Assembly (NCBI GenBank): GCA_937875275.1
Contig: CALNCC010000131.1
Coordinates: 1 to 24,724 of the forward strand
DNA from: an uncultured Dysgonomonas sp.
GTDB taxonomy: Bacteria > Bacteroidota > Bacteroidia > Bacteroidales > Dysgonomonadaceae
Length of the DNA stretch: 24,724 nucleotides
Direction: 5' to 3'
The translations under genes and the position numbers were made by a program. The first letter of the stretch is position 1. Each line of letters begins with the position of its first letter. The notes under the pieces are model-generated. The model saw nothing but the letters and a program-made list of their open reading frames with translations, was not told where the DNA came from and ran no database searches. Below are positions 1-7,781 of this stretch, piece after piece.

Positions 1-700
1 TAGGCCCCATCCATTCCGAGTCACGTTTTGCAAGGTAGTCATTCACTGTTACCACATGCACACCTTCTCCGGTTAGTGCATTAAGGAAAACGGGCAATGT
101 AGCCACCAAGGTTTTACCTTCTCCGGTTGCCATTTCCGCAATTTTACCCTTATGAAGCACTGTTCCACCAAAAAGCTGAACATCATAGTGGATCATTTCC
201 CACTTTATCTCATTTCCCCCTGCAAGCCAATGATTTTTATATATAGCCTTATCTCCATCTATCTCCACAAAATCGTGTACTACAGCGAGTTCTCGATCAA
301 ACTCTGAGGCTGTAACTTCCAATTCGTCATTCTCGGTAAGACGTCTCGCTGTATCCTTCACAATAGCGAACACCCAAGGAAGCACATCTTCAAGCACTTC
401 TTCGTACTTTGATGTTATCGTTTTTTCCAATTTGTCAATCTCAGCCCAAATTTCCTCACGCTGATCTATTTCCAAACCTTCTATCTGAGCCTTAAGTTCA
501 GCTATTCTACTTTTTTCAGCAGAAATATAATCTGCAATCTGCTGTTTTATCTCAGCCGATTTAGCCCGCAATTCGTCATTCGACAGTTTTTGAATATCCG
601 GATATATCGCTCTGATCTTATCAACGTATGGATTTATTTCTTTCAAGTCTCGTTGCGACTTATTACCGAAAAGCTTAGTTAAAATTTCGTTGAATCCCAT
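1..700 (-). CDS. secA: Protein translocase ATPase SecA, amino-terminal part (cut by window edge)
   Basis: SecA is the cytoplasmic ATPase that pushes unfolded preproteins through SecYEG. Only the first 233 residues are here; the gene runs off the left edge. The protein begins MGFNEILTKLFGNKSQRDLK, a typical Bacteroidota SecA start, and carries the long charged insertion (about residues 40-130) common in that phylum. The Walker A region MATGEGKT lies near residues 190-197, followed by the conserved VHVVTVNDYLAKRDSEWMG stretch at about 214-232. The start is the ATG at 698-700, 42 bases after the stop of the upstream phosphatase-like gene on the same strand. No separate TAnnTTTG promoter is visible in that gap, so secA may be read as the last gene of the pyrK operon. 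The identification is secure; operon membership is inference. Confidence 0.97.
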   Translation of the reverse strand, partial: MGFNEILTKLFGNKSQRDLKEINPYVDKIRAIYPDIQKLSNDELRAKSAEIKQQIADYISAEKSRIAELKAQIEGLEIDQREEIWAEIDKLEKTITSKYEEVLEDVLPWVFAIVKDTARRLTENDELEVTASEFDRELAVVHDFVEIDGDKAIYKNHWLAGGNEIKWEMIHYDVQLFGGTVLHKGKIAEMATGEGKTLVATLPVFLNALTGEGVHVVTVNDYLAKRDSEWMGP

Positions 701-742
701 TTTATATATTATGTATTTATTTTTTTCTGTATTCGTTTTATT

Positions 743-2312
743 TTATTTCAATATTTCTTTCAAAGGCTGCTCCATTGCTCCCGTAGGAGGTCTGATGCGT
801 AAAATATGTGAAACAGTAGGTGCTATTTCTGTTGCCTTTATTGTTCGTCTTATTCTTTCAGGCTTCACACCCGATCCGAAAAATATTACCGGACAGATAA
901 CAGCATTGTTTCTCGAAACTTTTGTTTTGAAAGATTCGTCTTGCTCGTTTACTATTCTGTAACCGGGCTGAATCTCTACAAAAAGGTCGCCGGAAGATTC
1001 TACTGTATATCCGTTCTTGTAATATTCCATCACAGAGTTCCATTCGCCATGGCGCAACTGATGAGAGGTATATACATCCTGAACACCCGAAAATTCGGAG
1101 ACAAATTCTGCTGCTTTTTGCTGCACTTCTTTCAATGACAGCTCCTTACTCTCTATATGTTTACGATTGAGGTATATCTGCCCTTTATTGAATTTATCCA
1201 CCCATTGCCCTTCGCCATATATCGCCATCAGATACATGTTAAGCAGAGCCTCGCAACGATTCACATAAAATGTTCCGAAATCAGGATAAACCTTATTGGG
1301 TTGATCTGAGTAGTTATAATATCCTGTCGAAGTAATAAAGAATAAGGCATTTTGCAATCCGACCTTTTTATCAACCTCGTCAATCAGTTTTTCCATTTGC
1401 CTGTCGAGGCGTGCATATAGATCTTGTATTTCTGTCGAATAATCGCCACATTCGGGATAACCGCCTGCATAGAAAGTCAACCCTAAGAAATCTGGAGTTG
1501 TTCTCTTGCCCATCTCTGCATTTTCGAGCATCTTAACCGAGATATCCAATACACTTTGATTGGCAAGTGGCGAATACTTGAAAAGTTTATATGTATTCTT
1601 GTCTGTGCCGAAAGCATGCTGAAAAGATGCTGTACTCGACACATAAGGCAAGGCGTTGTATGAAACACCATCAAGTGGCGTCCACGATTTACCCCATCCC
1701 CGTACAATATTTGAATTGTTGACTCTGTTTTCCTGATCAACAGCCCAATAAAAAGTAGGTCGTAGATGCCCATTGTCCGGTATGATCATCGATCCAGAAA
1801 GCACAATTTGCCGACCGACCGCCAACACCCAAAGCCTGAGAAGCGTCGATAGCAAACACATAAGCATCAGACATTCCTGCCGATGCAGCTTTCAGTTCAT
1901 CTACTATATTCGATGTTTTCAGAGTCAATGGAGACAGCTTTTCCTGAGAGTAATTACCGAGATATTCATTATCGCCATAGGTAAACTCTTCCTGTCCTTT
2001 CTTGACAATATACCGCGTTCGCCCTATAACATTGTGATAATACGGTGTTGTACCCGTGTATATGGTTGCCACCGCCGAGGCGTCATCAACATTCGGATAA
2101 TCAAATTTCAGATTGTCGTATACAAGCCCTCCATTCATCAGCCGCTTAAAGCCCCGCTCTCCGAATGAGTGTTTGAACAGTTCAAGATAATCCCCCCTCA
2201 GTTGATCTATCGTTATTCCAACCACAAGTTTCGGCATTTCGTTTGCCGGCACTTGAGCCTGTACTGATACTACCGTTAAGGCAGCTATAAGGGATGTTAT
2301 TAATCGAGTCAT
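743..2312 (-). pseudogene. Secreted alkaline phosphatase/phosphodiesterase superfamily protein, frameshifted
   Basis: Two overlapping reading frames together give one 522-residue protein of the type I phosphodiesterase/alkaline-phosphatase fold. The 5' frame starts at the ATG at 2310-2312 with a signal peptide (MTRLITSLIAALTVVSVQAQ) and contains GITIDQLRGDYLELF (about 32-46) and YTGTTPYYHNVIG. It then reads ...WASTTYF and stops just after. The 3' frame continues YWAVDQENRV... to the stop at 743. The junction is a run of five A at 1750-1754 on the + strand (TTTTT in the gene); removing one base restores a continuous frame of the expected length. Hence this is a recent inactivation, a strain polymorphism, a sequencing error or, less likely, a +1 slip. 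The usual metal-binding DHG motif is absent (FFITSTGYYNYS instead), so the intact protein may not be an ordinary phosphatase. It lies 32 bases downstream of the DUF4105 gene, likely in the same operon. Confidence 0.8.
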
Positions 2313-2344
2313 TAAATTTTTCTCACGTACTAAACAGAAATTTT

Positions 2345-3556
2345 CTACTTCTTTACTTTCCTTGTTATCACATTTGCACCCGATCTGACACAAAGAGTGA
2401 TTATATATGGGACAAAAGCGATACTTAATTGCTGTGGGATCAAACACCATGCCAAAAGGAACAAAAGTAGCAGCACAAAGTTAATAAAATGATAATAACA
2501 AATCCATTTTTGAGCCGGTTTTACAAAAAATAAAAACACGACAACGAGTTGCAATGGATTTAACCACACCAAATTCCAATTGGGGGTCATGCTCGGATGT
2601 ATTGATAAATACATAAGGAAGAAGATAATACATCCTCCTATTCCCGCCACAGAGAACAATAAGGTATCGAAAATGCGCCCGCCAATCTGCCACCTCCCCT
2701 TGATATTCAATAAGGTAATAACTAATGTTATCATCAAAACGAAGCATCCCACCAAGAATGGCGCATCAATTGCACCCTTAGGTGTTAAGTCGAGTTGAGT
2801 TTCAAGCAAATCGTTTTCGTGTATGACCAACGGCGTACCGTCCTCAAATGTCGCGCTCCGAAAAGATTTTTCGAGATATGCCGGTATAAAGTCTTTTTGC
2901 CAAGAGGTTATCGGTTTATCGGCATCATTACCGATGATTATGTCAATACCAAACCGTCCCCACGGATCAACGTTTGTACATTCACGCAACAAATCGCGAT
3001 ATGTCAGCACCTCTGCCGACTCTTCATACTGCACTTTGCGACCAATATTGTCGAATATGACATCACGAGCTTTCGTTGAACAATTATTGTACAAGAAATT
3101 GTACAGATAGACTTGGTTTTCGGGCTGAATATTATCTATAAGTGCCGCCCAAACACTTTGCTTTTCATTTTCAGTAAGATTTAAAACCTGTTCACGTATT
3201 CCTCGTTCGTTGTATTGATAGTCGAAAAGGAAATATTTAGTAGATATTCCGTCCACCTTGTAATATGTCTCGCCTTTTACGAAACGATATACAAATCGGG
3301 CTTGTGATGCTCCAAAATCAAACAATCCATAATTGAAAGCAACATCCACGCCTATCGAGTCATCTTTCACTCGAAGAGCTGTGTGCCCAAAGAGAGTATA
3401 TATATCCGAATCGGAAGGAGAACATGTCAATAAACTAATCTGAGCACCTCCGCTCAGAAGCTTAGCTTCGACACGCCGACTACTTTCCTGTGCTGCTGTT
3501 TCGGAAAGAAACGCGGTAGCGATGAAAAGTAATACCAAAACTGTCAGATTTCTCAT
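2345..3556 (-). CDS. DUF4105 / Lnb N-terminal periplasmic domain membrane protein
   Basis: A 403-residue protein with a signal peptide (MRNLTVLVLLFIATAFLSETAAQ), a roughly 230-residue extracytoplasmic domain and about four to five carboxy-terminal membrane segments (near 265-285, 298-316, 332-347, 355-374 and possibly 378-391). The periplasmic domain has the hallmarks of the DUF4105/Lnb family: LFGHTALRVKD with His58 and YNNCSTKARD with Cys159, a His/Cys pair that in this family is thought to form a papain-like catalytic site. The MTPNWNLVWLNPLQLV stretch between membrane segments is typical of Bacteroidota members. The exact substrate is unknown; hydrolysis or acyl transfer at the inner membrane is possible. 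It starts only 3 bases after the pyrD stop, so it is very likely cotranscribed with pyrKD, though no pyrimidine-related role is apparent. Confidence 0.85.
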   Translation of the reverse strand: MRNLTVLVLLFIATAFLSETAAQESSRRVEAKLLSGGAQISLLTCSPSDSDIYTLFGHTALRVKDDSIGVDVAFNYGLFDFGASQARFVYRFVKGETYYKVDGISTKYFLFDYQYNERGIREQVLNLTENEKQSVWAALIDNIQPENQVYLYNFLYNNCSTKARDVIFDNIGRKVQYEESAEVLTYRDLLRECTNVDPWGRFGIDIIIGNDADKPITSWQKDFIPAYLEKSFRSATFEDGTPLVIHENDLLETQLDLTPKGAIDAPFLVGCFVLMITLVITLLNIKGRWQIGGRIFDTLLFSVAGIGGCIIFFLMYLSIHPSMTPNWNLVWLNPLQLVVVFLFFVKPAQKWICYYHFINFVLLLLFLLAWCLIPQQLSIAFVPYIITLCVRSGANVITRKVKK

Positions 3557-3559
3557 TCG

Positions 3560-4471
3560 TTATACTTCTAAGGCTCCTACTAAATCTTTCACTGAGGCTA
3601 TATTATTCTTATCAAGATATGCGGCTATGCCATCTACCACCTTAGCGGCGATTGTCGGATCTATAAAATTGTATGTTCCTATCTGGATAGCTGACGCTCC
3701 TACCAACATAAATTCGATAGCATCTTCCCAGCATGATATTCCACCCATACCTATTATCGGAATCTTTACAGCATTATACGTCTGCCACACCATACGCAAT
3801 GCCACCGGTTTTACACACGGACCAGACAAGCCTCCTGTTATTGTCGAAAGACACGGTTTGCGTTTATTGATATCAACTGCCATTCCGAGCAATGTATTAA
3901 TCAAAGATACGGCATCTGCTCCGGCTCCTTCTACCGAACGAGCTATCTCTGTTATATCGGTTACGTTCGGAGACAATTTCACGATCATGTTACGATTCCA
4001 AACTTTACGGACAGCCTCAGTAACCTCTGCTGCACTTTTTGCGCATGTGCCAAAAGCCATCCCGCCTTCCTTTACGTTAGGACAAGAGATGTTTAGCTCA
4101 ATAGCCGGAATTTTATCTAAATCGACCAACTTTTCGGCACATTTTACGTAATCTTCGACTGTAGAACCCGATACATTTACGATAACATTTGTATCAATGT
4201 CTTTAATCTCCGGGTATATGTTAGACACAAAGTAGTCTACACCCTTATTTTGCAGTCCCACAGCATTTAACATGCCTGATGGCGTCTCTGCCATACGTGA
4301 ATATGGATTCCCTTGACGTTCGTGAATAGTCGTTCCTTTTACAAAAACACCCCCTATTCGCGATAGGTCAAAAAAGTCCGAAAACTCTTTTGCATACCCG
4401 AATGTACCCGATGCAGTCATCACCGGGTTCTTTAACTCCAGTTTACCTATGTTTACTCTTAGCTTATCCAT
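3560..4471 (-). CDS. pyrD: Dihydroorotate dehydrogenase (class 1B), catalytic subunit PyrD
   Basis: Cytosolic flavoprotein of de novo pyrimidine synthesis that oxidises dihydroorotate to orotate. The 303-residue length fits the class 1B catalytic subunit. Visible hallmarks are the FMN-domain start LKNPVMTASGTFGYAKEF (13-30), the substrate-binding loop NPYSRMAETPSGMLNAVGLQ (55-74), the catalytic cysteine Cys130 in ELNISCPNVKEGG, and the carboxy-terminal FMN phosphate-binding GMGGISCWEDAIEF. Cys rather than Ser at the active site is the class 1 feature. The start codon lies inside the end of pyrK (13-base overlap), consistent with a PyrD2K2 complex in which PyrK passes electrons to NAD+. The DUF4105 gene follows after 3 bases. 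Confidence 0.97.
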   Translation of the reverse strand: MDKLRVNIGKLELKNPVMTASGTFGYAKEFSDFFDLSRIGGVFVKGTTIHERQGNPYSRMAETPSGMLNAVGLQNKGVDYFVSNIYPEIKDIDTNVIVNVSGSTVEDYVKCAEKLVDLDKIPAIELNISCPNVKEGGMAFGTCAKSAAEVTEAVRKVWNRNMIVKLSPNVTDITEIARSVEGAGADAVSLINTLLGMAVDINKRKPCLSTITGGLSGPCVKPVALRMVWQTYNAVKIPIIGMGGISCWEDAIEFMLVGASAIQIGTYNFIDPTIAAKVVDGIAAYLDKNNIASVKDLVGALEV

Positions 4472-5238
4472 GTCAACTTTTCTATATTAAATACGGGCCC
4501 CTCTTCGCATACACAAATATTCCCTTCGCGTGTGTTTTCAACACAACACAAACATACTCCAAATCCGCATGCCATAAGGTTTTCGAGGGATGCCTCACAT
4601 GTTATTTTTTCACTATCAGCATACTTGGCTATTGCGACCATCATTGGCTTGGGTCCACAGGTATAAATTGTGTCAATTCCACCCTTTTCCAACACCGAAT
4701 GATTAGTTACATAGCCCTTTTCACCATAACTTCCGTCTTCGGTGGTACAATATACTTCTCCATATCGAGAAAGCTTATCCAATTGTAACAAATCGGTCTT
4801 CGAGCGAGCACCAATAAGGAAAGATGGTTGGTATCCCCTTTCTCTCAGATATGCTCCCCAAAACAATATGGGAGCAATACCAACTCCCCCTCCTATCAAC
4901 ATGAGTTTCGATTTCTTGTCAGATGGCAGAGTGAAGTAGTTACCGAGAGGCAAAAGCAGATTCAAGATATCTCCCTTGCGGGCTTCACACATTTTCTTTG
5001 TACCCTCTCCTACTTTCTGAACTAATAACCACAATTCGTTCTTTTCCTTATCCCAAAAATTGATAGAAATAGGACGACGGAGAAACGTTTTAGGCGAATC
5101 ATCCACTTTTACTTGGACAAATTGCCCCGGATACATCTCCGGAAGCGCACTTCCATCTGTGGTAGTAAGTTTTATAAGGCTGTAATTCTGGTTTAGCTGC
5201 GTACTCTCCGTAACAACCAAATCAAGCATCGTTTTCAT
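4459..5238 (-). CDS. pyrK: Dihydroorotate dehydrogenase electron-transfer subunit PyrK
   Basis: FAD- and [2Fe-2S]-containing partner of class 1B PyrD, moving electrons from dihydroorotate to NAD+. Starting from MKTMLDLVVTES the protein has 259 residues, the usual family length. Features: FAD-binding FLRRPISI (52-59), the nucleotide-binding LIGGGVGIAPI (114-124), TCGPKPMM (193-200), and a cysteine cluster CGFGVCLCC (224-232) plus Cys242/Cys244 that supplies the four [2Fe-2S] ligands. An in-frame ATG at 5290-5292 would add 18 residues, but it lies within or upstream of the promoter element at 5290-5297, so I choose the ATG at 5236-5238; the ATG at 5227-5229 is also possible. It overlaps pyrD by 13 bases and heads the leftward operon. 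Confidence 0.95.
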   Translation of the reverse strand: MKTMLDLVVTESTQLNQNYSLIKLTTTDGSALPEMYPGQFVQVKVDDSPKTFLRRPISINFWDKEKNELWLLVQKVGEGTKKMCEARKGDILNLLLPLGNYFTLPSDKKSKLMLIGGGVGIAPILFWGAYLRERGYQPSFLIGARSKTDLLQLDKLSRYGEVYCTTEDGSYGEKGYVTNHSVLEKGGIDTIYTCGPKPMMVAIAKYADSEKITCEASLENLMACGFGVCLCCVENTREGNICVCEEGPVFNIEKLTWIS

Positions 5239-5289
5239 GTACGTATATCTTATAATAAATTGATTAGAATATTCTTTTAATTTCAGACC

Positions 5290-5297
5290 CAAAGGTA
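5290..5297 (-). promoter_or_regulatory. Putative -7 promoter element of the pyrK operon
   Basis: The minus strand reads TACCTTTG, an exact match to the Bacteroidota -7 element TAnnTTTG. A TTG that could serve as the -33 element lies at 5321-5323, 23 bases upstream, slightly far. Transcription would begin near 5286, giving a leader of about 48 bases before the pyrK ATG at 5238. This supports the shorter pyrK start. Assignment is by motif only. Confidence 0.55.
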
Positions 5298-5485
5298 CAA
5301 AAAAGATTATTATAATGATGCAAGAAATGCCTTATAGCGATACTATGCAGACAGCCTGATAATCAGTACATGATAGGCAAACACAATTACGCATATATTT
5401 TATCAATAAGCTTTTTGGGTGCTGAAATAAAACAATATCTATTTCTGCGTGTTGATAATAATGAAACAATAAATGATTACAATTT

Positions 5486-6166
5486 ATGAAAAAAGTAACT
5501 CTTATAACGATCTTTGCAATGCTTAGCGGAGCAATAATGATATATGCAGGAGAAAAACTTAATAATACTAACTTAAAAAAAAATAACATTATGAAATTTG
5601 AACTTATCAAGTTGCCATATGCAACAAATGCTTTAGAACCGGTAATCAGTCAACAAACTATAGAACTTCATCATGGTAAACATCTTCAAACATATGTAAC
5701 CAACCTGAACAATTTAGTACCAGGAACTAAGTTTGAAAACGCAGACCTTGAAACGATTATAAAAGAAAGTGATGGAGCTATCTTCAATAATGCAGGGCAA
5801 ATACTCAATCACGACATATATTTCACGTCATTCAAGGCGAATGGCGGTGGAGAACCAACAGGGAAGTTAGGAGATGCTATCAAAGCTCAATTCGGTTCAT
5901 TCGAAGCATTCAAAAAAGAATTTACAGATGCCTCAATATCTCTGTTCGGGGCGGGATGGGCTTGGCTTGCAGCAGATAAAGAAGGTAAATTGGTAATTGA
6001 AAAATATGCAAACGGTTCAAATCCTGTTGTGAAAGGCCTGAAACCAATTCTTGGATTCGACGTTTGGGAACATGCATATTATCTTGATTATCAGAACAGA
6101 AGAGCCGACCATGTGGGCAAGCTGTGGGACATCATAGATTGGGATACAGTAGGAAAAAGATACTAA
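5486..6166 (+). CDS. sod: Superoxide dismutase, Fe/Mn family, with signal-like amino-terminal extension
   Basis: Converts superoxide to hydrogen peroxide and oxygen. The core (from MKFELIKLPYATNAL, residue 36) aligns with Bacteroidota Fe or cambialistic SODs. Predicted metal ligands are His62 (ELHHGKHLQTYV), His109 (ILNHDIYF), Asp192 and His196 (GFDVWEHAYYLDY). Gln105 in NNAGQILNH and LFGAGWAWL (153-161) favour the Fe/cambialistic class over strict MnSOD. The extension, residues 1-35, looks like a signal peptide: MKK, then a hydrophobic VTLITIFAMLSGAIMIYA, with a possible cut after IYA. The alternative start at 5591 would give a 191-residue cytosolic enzyme of standard length. Both ATGs have A-rich upstream sequence and I cannot decide between them. 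The gene stands alone, divergent from pyrK, with its own terminator. Confidence 0.93.
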   Translation: MKKVTLITIFAMLSGAIMIYAGEKLNNTNLKKNNIMKFELIKLPYATNALEPVISQQTIELHHGKHLQTYVTNLNNLVPGTKFENADLETIIKESDGAIFNNAGQILNHDIYFTSFKANGGGEPTGKLGDAIKAQFGSFEAFKKEFTDASISLFGAGWAWLAADKEGKLVIEKYANGSNPVVKGLKPILGFDVWEHAYYLDYQNRRADHVGKLWDIIDWDTVGKRY

Positions 6167-6202
6167 GATCAACGACTCAGAATATATTTTCGTTATTATA
6201 GC

Positions 6203-6238
6203 AAAACAGGCTATTCCTCAGTGGAGTAGCCTGTTTTT
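6203..6238 (+). terminator. Rho-independent terminator after the superoxide dismutase gene
   Basis: AAACAGGCTATTCC at 6204-6217 pairs with GGAGTAGCCTGTTT at 6223-6236 (one G-T wobble) around a 5-base loop, ending in a run of T at 6234-6238. The run of A on the left side is short, so termination of the opposing oxidoreductase gene (stop at 6264) is possible but weaker. Confidence 0.85.
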
Positions 6239-6263
6239 ATTTATATAAAATCCTATTGGTTAT

Positions 6264-7637
6264 CTAAGGCATGTCGGGCAATTTATAGCCATTACGATAT
6301 GTATGCTTCATCAATTCCTGCGCAAAGGCATACTCCGGCTCATTTTCCGAAATATTGGAAAACTTCATATTTACGGCGTCCCACAACAACTCTTTATCAA
6401 TCTTTTGTAGCCTAACAGCTGCCACTCCGGCAACAACCATTTCATTCAAAGGTCCTGCAACATCAAAATCAGATACAGGTTTGAGTCTGCTATCTGCGCT
6501 TTCTTTGCATGCTCGCACCCAATCCATTTCATGGCTTGTAGGTATAACACGGCTTACCGAAGGCACTTTTATTTCTTTACCCGAAAGCAGTGAAACTCTA
6601 TTTGCGAATATCAGCGTGTCTTTTGTTCCATAATAGACTGTTCCCCCATCGCCCCACTTAAAATCGGCAGGAAGCCCCTTCGGACGAGGTGGTTTCAATC
6701 CTCCATCATACCAATTGAGCATAACTTCAGGGTAATTTACTTTGCCAATCTTTCCACGCTGAGGAAAACGGAAAGTAACCATCTCCGACGACGGTGCACT
6801 TTCAGGAAAAAGGCGAGTAGATGTAGCCTGTACCGATGTTGGCGTTCCCAACTTCAATGCATTATAGATCGGATGGAAAATATGGCAAGCCATATCTCCT
6901 AATGCCCCTGTACCGAAATCCCACCATCCACGCCAGTTCCACGGATGATAAGCTTTGCTGAAAGTGCGTATCTCTGCCGGCCCGAGAAACAAATCCCACC
7001 TTAATGTACTTGGCACCGCATCAACTCTTGTCGGTCGCTCTAATCCTTGCGGCCATAGAGGACGATTGGTAAACGCATCCACTTGATAAACGTCTCCCAA
7101 TATACCTGACGCAACAACATCCTCAGCCTGCCTGAAACCGGCTTCCGAAGCACCTTCGTTGCCCATCTGGGTAGCAACCTTGTATTTCTGTGCAAGTTTA
7201 GTTAACAATCGAGATTCGTACACAGAATGAGTTAATGGTTTCTGAAGGTAAACATGTTTTCCCATCGTTATTGCATCGGCAGCTGTCAACGCATGCGTAT
7301 GATCGGGCGTAGCAATAACTACGGCATCAAACTCTTTCCCTATCTGGTCATACATCTCCCGATAATCCCAGAACTTCTTCGCTTGCGGAAATTTATCAAA
7401 AGCCTTCTTCGCGTATTCCCAGTCCACATCGCACAGAGCCACAATATTCTCTGAACTCATGTTCTGCAAATTAACGAATCCTTTGCCTCCGACTCCTATT
7501 CCGGCAATATTCAACTTATCGGATGGTGCTTTGTAACCCGCTGATTTTCCGAGTATAGTACTTGGTACAATGGTTAATCCGGCTAAACCGAGTGCGCCTG
7601 TCTGAATAAATTTTCTTCTTGAAATGTCTTTCTCCAT
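6264..7637 (-). CDS. Tat-exported Gfo/Idh/MocA-family oxidoreductase
   Basis: A 457-residue NAD(P)-dependent dehydrogenase of the Gfo/Idh/MocA family, which mostly acts on sugars, cyclitols or their derivatives; the substrate cannot be read from sequence. It begins with a twin-arginine signal, SRRKFIQTGALGLAGLTIVP (6-25), so it is probably exported folded with its cofactor bound. The Rossmann glycine motif is AGIGVGGKGF (45-54), followed by VALCDVDW (67-73) and VVIATPDHTHA (106-116). The lysine of the family's EKP motif is kept, but the motif reads QKPLTHSVYESR (132-143). WNWRGWWDFGTGALGDMACH lies in the carboxy-terminal domain. A TATATTTG promoter element lies upstream at 7686-7693. It is separated from the EcsC-family gene upstream by that gene's terminator. 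Confidence 0.9.
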   Translation of the reverse strand: MEKDISRRKFIQTGALGLAGLTIVPSTILGKSAGYKAPSDKLNIAGIGVGGKGFVNLQNMSSENIVALCDVDWEYAKKAFDKFPQAKKFWDYREMYDQIGKEFDAVVIATPDHTHALTAADAITMGKHVYLQKPLTHSVYESRLLTKLAQKYKVATQMGNEGASEAGFRQAEDVVASGILGDVYQVDAFTNRPLWPQGLERPTRVDAVPSTLRWDLFLGPAEIRTFSKAYHPWNWRGWWDFGTGALGDMACHIFHPIYNALKLGTPTSVQATSTRLFPESAPSSEMVTFRFPQRGKIGKVNYPEVMLNWYDGGLKPPRPKGLPADFKWGDGGTVYYGTKDTLIFANRVSLLSGKEIKVPSVSRVIPTSHEMDWVRACKESADSRLKPVSDFDVAGPLNEMVVAGVAAVRLQKIDKELLWDAVNMKFSNISENEPEYAFAQELMKHTYRNGYKLPDMP

Positions 7638-7685
7638 GGTATAAGGTATTTGGTTCTATATAGTGAATTTTTGTGTTGCCAACCT

Positions 7686-7693
7686 CAAATATA
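7686..7693 (-). promoter_or_regulatory. Putative -7 promoter element of the Gfo/Idh/MocA gene
   Basis: The minus strand reads TATATTTG, matching TAnnTTTG. Transcription would start near 7682, about 44 bases before the ATG at 7637. No clear TTG is seen at the expected -33 distance, so this rests on one element. Confidence 0.45.
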
Positions 7694-7727
7694 AGTATTT
7701 TATTATAAGACAGATAGATAACTTCAC

Positions 7728-7757
7728 AAAAAAAAGGATGTCGTACGGCATCCTTTT
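7728..7757 (-). terminator. Rho-independent terminator after the EcsC-family gene
   Basis: On the + strand AAAAGGATG (7732-7740) pairs with CATCCTTTT (7749-7757); the inner CGTACG is itself palindromic. On the minus strand the hairpin is followed by a long T run (the A run starting at 7728), placing it about 25 bases past the EcsC-family stop at 7782. Confidence 0.85.
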
Positions 7758-7781
7758 ACTAAAAAACTCTGGAATTAATTA

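Noticed and set aside
690..962. A + strand frame near the secA start
   Set aside because: It begins in the secA leader and runs antisense to the phosphatase-like gene, with no supporting motif or promoter.
3522..4151. A 209-codon open frame on the + strand
   Set aside because: It lies opposite pyrD, whose motifs are unmistakable; the + frame product resembles no family I know and is rich in Ile, Thr, Ser and Ala as antisense frames often are.
5332..5610. A minus-strand frame opposite the start of the superoxide dismutase gene
   Set aside because: It overlaps the dismutase reading frame and its composition (Ile, Phe, Leu, Cys) reflects AT-rich DNA; no family resemblance.
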